A stretch of DNA of 7,375 nucleotides from an uncultured Azospirillum sp. Its GTDB lineage: Bacteria > Pseudomonadota > Alphaproteobacteria > Azospirillales > Azospirillaceae. The position numbers and the translations under genes are program-made. The notes beneath the pieces are model-generated. The model saw only the letters and a list, made by a program, of their open reading frames with translations, had not been told where the DNA came from and ran no database searches. The DNA lies in contig NZ_CAMLJP010000173.1 of assembly GCF_946480385.1 (NCBI RefSeq), positions 1-7,375 on the forward strand. Reading direction: 5' to 3'. This document shows positions 5,250-7,375 of this stretch, piece by piece. Each line of letters starts with the position of its first letter. Position 1 is the stretch's first letter.

Positions 5250-6329
5250 ATGACCAGCCTGACCGATACCTCCGCCGACCTCGCCCGCGCCCAACGCAAG
5301 GCGCGCCGCGCCCACACCCTCAACCGCATCGCCTCCGTCCTGACCACCGTCGGACTGGGCTGGCTGGCGCCGCTGCTGCGGCTCGCCGCCGGCGAGAACC
5401 CGCGCCAGCAGGGGATCGAGCTGTGGCGCCAGATGGGCGTCCCGCTGACCGCCATCCTGCTGTTCCTCGCCGCCTGGAGCTGGGCCGCCCCGCAGGTCCA
5501 CACCAGCCTCGGCGCCATCCCCGGCCCGGCACAGGTGTGGGAGCAGGCCACCAACCTCTACGCCGACCACAAGGCCGAGCGCGCCAAGGAAGCCGCCTTC
5601 TACGAACGCCAGGAAAAGCGCAACGCCGAAAAGCTGGCGAAGAACCCGGCGGCGGAGGTGAAGACCCTGCCCTATGCCGGTAAGCCGACCTACCTCGACC
5701 AGATCGTCACCAGCCTGAAGACGGTCTTCACCGGCTTCCTGCTGGGCGCCCTGGTGGCGGTGCCGCTGGGTGTGGCGAGCGGCCTGTCGCCGACCGTCAA
5801 CGCCGCGATCAACCCGCTGATCCAGATCTTCAAGCCGGTGTCGCCGCTGGCCTGGCTGCCTCTGGTCACCATGGTGGTCAGCGCCACGGTGGCGAGCGAC
5901 AACCCGCTGTTCGAGAAGTCCTTCCTGACCTCCGCCATCACCGTCACGCTCTGCTCGCTGTGGCCGACCCTCATCAACACGGCCGTCGGCGTGTCGTCCA
6001 TCGACCGCGACCTGATGAATGTCGGCAAGGTGCTGCAGCTGTCGGGCTTCACCATGGTGCGCCGCCTCGTGCTGCCCTCGGCGCTGCCCTACATCTTCAC
6101 CGGCCTGCGGCTGTCGCTGGGCGTGGGCTGGATGGTGCTGATCGCGGCGGAGATGCTGGCCCAGAACCCCGGCCTCGGCAAGTTCGTCTGGGACGAGTTC
6201 CAGAACGGCTCCTCCAGCTCGCTCGCCAAGATCATGGTCGCCGTCTTCACCATCGGCCTGATCGGCTTCCTGCTCGACCGCGTGATGCTGGCGCTGCAGT
6301 CCGCCGTCAGCCACAGCCCCGCCCGCTAA
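5250..6329 (+). CDS. nrtB: Nitrate ABC transporter, permease
   Basis: This 359-residue inner-membrane permease forms the channel for nitrate supplied by NrtA. The ATG at 5250 has AGGAG 9 nt upstream and follows nrtA by 45 bp. Hydrophobic segments lie near residues 28-47, 64-84, 155-178, 196-214, 228-248, 287-305 and 327-348. The cytoplasmic EAA-type loop that docks to the ATPase is around 258-281 (VGKVLQLSGFTMVRRLVLPS, then ALP). The protein is longer than cyanobacterial NrtB (roughly 280 residues). There is an N-terminal extension with an extra hydrophobic stretch, plus a charged, Ala/Lys/Glu-rich insertion at about 103-147 between the segments at 64-84 and 155-178. Substrate is inferred from neighbours, since permeases of the nitrate, cyanate, taurine and sulfonate transporters look alike. 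Confidence 0.92.
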   Translation: MTSLTDTSADLARAQRKARRAHTLNRIASVLTTVGLGWLAPLLRLAAGENPRQQGIELWRQMGVPLTAILLFLAAWSWAAPQVHTSLGAIPGPAQVWEQATNLYADHKAERAKEAAFYERQEKRNAEKLAKNPAAEVKTLPYAGKPTYLDQIVTSLKTVFTGFLLGALVAVPLGVASGLSPTVNAAINPLIQIFKPVSPLAWLPLVTMVVSATVASDNPLFEKSFLTSAITVTLCSLWPTLINTAVGVSSIDRDLMNVGKVLQLSGFTMVRRLVLPSALPYIFTGLRLSLGVGWMVLIAAEMLAQNPGLGKFVWDEFQNGSSSSLAKIMVAVFTIGLIGFLLDRVMLALQSAVSHSPAR

Positions 6330-6356
6330 GCCCTTCTACACACGGAGACGACGACC

Positions 6357-7375
6357 ATGGCGATCCTGGACCTGAACGGCGTGTCGAAGTCCTACGGCGG
6401 CAACACCGTGCTCCACAACATCGACCTGTCGATCGAAGAGGGCGAGTTCGTCGCCATCGTCGGCTTCTCCGGCTCCGGCAAGTCGACGCTGATCAACCTG
6501 ATCGCCGGTCTGGCGATGCCGGACGCCGGCGAGGTGCTCTATCGCGGCAAGCCGGTCACCGGTCCCGGTCCGGAGCGCGGTCTGGTCTTCCAGTCCTATT
6601 CGCTGATGCCCTGGCTCAGCGTGAAGGAGAATGTCGCGCTGGCGGTCGACGCCGTCCACAAGGCCAAGGGCGGCGCCGAGCGCGGCGTGCTGACCCGCCG
6701 GGCGGTCGAGACGGTCGGCCTCGGCCACGCCACCGACCGCCGGCCGAAGGAGCTGTCGGGCGGCATGCGCCAGCGCGTCGGCTTCGCCCGCGCGCTCGCC
6801 ATGAGCCCGGAGATGCTGCTGCTGGACGAGCCGCTGTCGGCACTCGACGCCCTGACCCGCGCCAAGCTGCAGGACGAGATCGAGGCGATCTGGCGCAAGG
6901 ACCGCAAGACCGTCATCCTCATCACCAACGATGTGGACGAGGCGATCCTGCTGGCCGACCGCATCATCCCGCTGACCCCCGGCCCCAACGCCACGCTCGG
7001 CCCCGCCTTCACCGTCGATCTGCCGCGTCCGCGCGACCGCACCGCCGTCAACCATGACGAGGACTTCAAGCGCCTGCGCGCCGAGGTCACCGCCTATCTG
7101 ATGGAGGTCGGCGTCGCCCGCGGCACCGGCGGCGAGGATGACCTCGTCCTGCCCGACGTGAAGCCGATCACCGCCGCCCCGCCGCCCGCCGCCTATATCG
7201 AGGCGATGGGCGGGCGCGGGATGGAGGACCGCTATCTCGAATTCACCCGCCTGACCAAGACCTTCGCCACCCCGAAGGGTCCGCTGACCGTGGTGGACGG
7301 CTTCGACCTGAAAATGCGCAAGGGCGAGTTCGTCTCGCTGATCGGCCATTCCGGCTGCGGCAAGTCCACCGTGCT
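6357..7375 (+). CDS. nrtC: Nitrate ABC transporter ATPase, tandem ABC domains (3' end beyond window)
   Basis: The reading frame is open from ATG 6357 to the right edge (339 codons). GGAG at 6344-6347 lies 9 nt before the start, and nrtB ends 27 bp upstream. The first ABC domain is complete: Walker [10 protein letters not shown] (36-44), Q-loop Gln79, signature LSGGMRQR (133-140), Walker B LLLLDEP-type (153-159) and D-loop SALD (161-164). The usual switch histidine is Asn191 ([10 protein letters not shown]). Residues 219-252 ([13 protein letters not shown] onward) match the tail typical of NrtC/NrtD/CmpC ATPases. After a linker at about 255-290, a second ABC domain begins ([11 protein letters not shown], then Walker [10 protein letters not shown] at 330-338). 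Cyanobacterial NrtC is instead one ABC domain fused to a NrtA-like domain, with a separate NrtD. Here both ATPase units appear joined in one chain that energises NrtB. Confidence 0.9.
   Translation, partial: MAILDLNGVSKSYGGNTVLHNIDLSIEEGEFVAIVGFSGSGKSTLINLIAGLAMPDAGEVLYRGKPVTGPGPERGLVFQSYSLMPWLSVKENVALAVDAVHKAKGGAERGVLTRRAVETVGLGHATDRRPKELSGGMRQRVGFARALAMSPEMLLLDEPLSALDALTRAKLQDEIEAIWRKDRKTVILITNDVDEAILLADRIIPLTPGPNATLGPAFTVDLPRPRDRTAVNHDEDFKRLRAEVTAYLMEVGVARGTGGEDDLVLPDVKPITAAPPPAAYIEAMGGRGMEDRYLEFTRLTKTFATPKGPLTVVDGFDLKMRKGEFVSLIGHSGCGKSTV

Noticed and set aside
3492..6314. Open minus-strand frame of 940 codons opposite nrtA and nrtB
   Set aside because: It is low-complexity Gly/Gln/Arg/Asp/His-rich translation antisense to clear transporter genes, and it runs across the control region. 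It is a composition artefact.
6336..7349. Open minus-strand frame of 337 codons opposite the ATPase gene
   Set aside because: It is antisense to a frame with full Walker A, signature and Walker B motifs; it has no domain of its own.

Overview
The window is a nitrate assimilation locus of a GC-rich Gram-negative bacterium. Gene content, codon use (almost all G/C third positions) and the cassette layout suggest an alphaproteobacterium of the Azospirillum/Rhodospirillales type. That taxonomic guess is inference, because no marker gene is present.

Layout: two divergent operons flank an intergenic region of about 800 bp. Leftward (minus strand) run nirB (large subunit of NADH-dependent assimilatory nitrite reductase), nirD (Rieske-type small subunit) and the first 33 codons of a molybdopterin nitrate reductase (nasA), which leaves the window at base 1. 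These are tightly packed: 6 bp between nirB and nirD, and an 8-bp overlap of nirD with nasA. Rightward (plus strand) run nrtA (periplasmic nitrate-binding protein), nrtB (permease) and a nrtC-like ATPase gene cut by the right edge. The ATPase gene is already starting a second ABC domain where the window ends, so it is a tandem-ABC fusion. Together the genes import nitrate by ABC transport, reduce it to nitrite (NasA) and reduce nitrite to ammonium (NirBD).

The most interesting part is the intergenic control region. Each operon has a close match to a sigma-54 -24/-12 promoter with exact GG-N10-GC spacing (minus strand 3276-3262; plus strand 3531-3545). Each promoter is followed by an untranslated leader of about 245-255 nt. 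The nirB leader contains a strong intrinsic terminator (11-bp perfect stem extendable to 15 bp, then TTTCTTTTT). Just upstream, a small hairpin with hexaloop AACGGC shares bases with the 5' arm of that terminator, and a second hairpin lies 3 nt before it. This is the arrangement expected of an ANTAR-protein (NasT/NasR type) antitermination element. The nrtA leader carries three hairpins with A1/G4 hexaloops; the last is mutually exclusive with a weaker terminator-like structure ending in TTTT. Between the promoters lie three TAGGTGC repeats and an 8-bp inverted repeat, candidate sites for a shared enhancer-binding activator such as NtrC. The model is therefore nitrogen-limitation control at initiation (sigma-54) plus nitrate/nitrite control by antitermination on both arms of the locus. 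The regulator genes themselves are not in the window.
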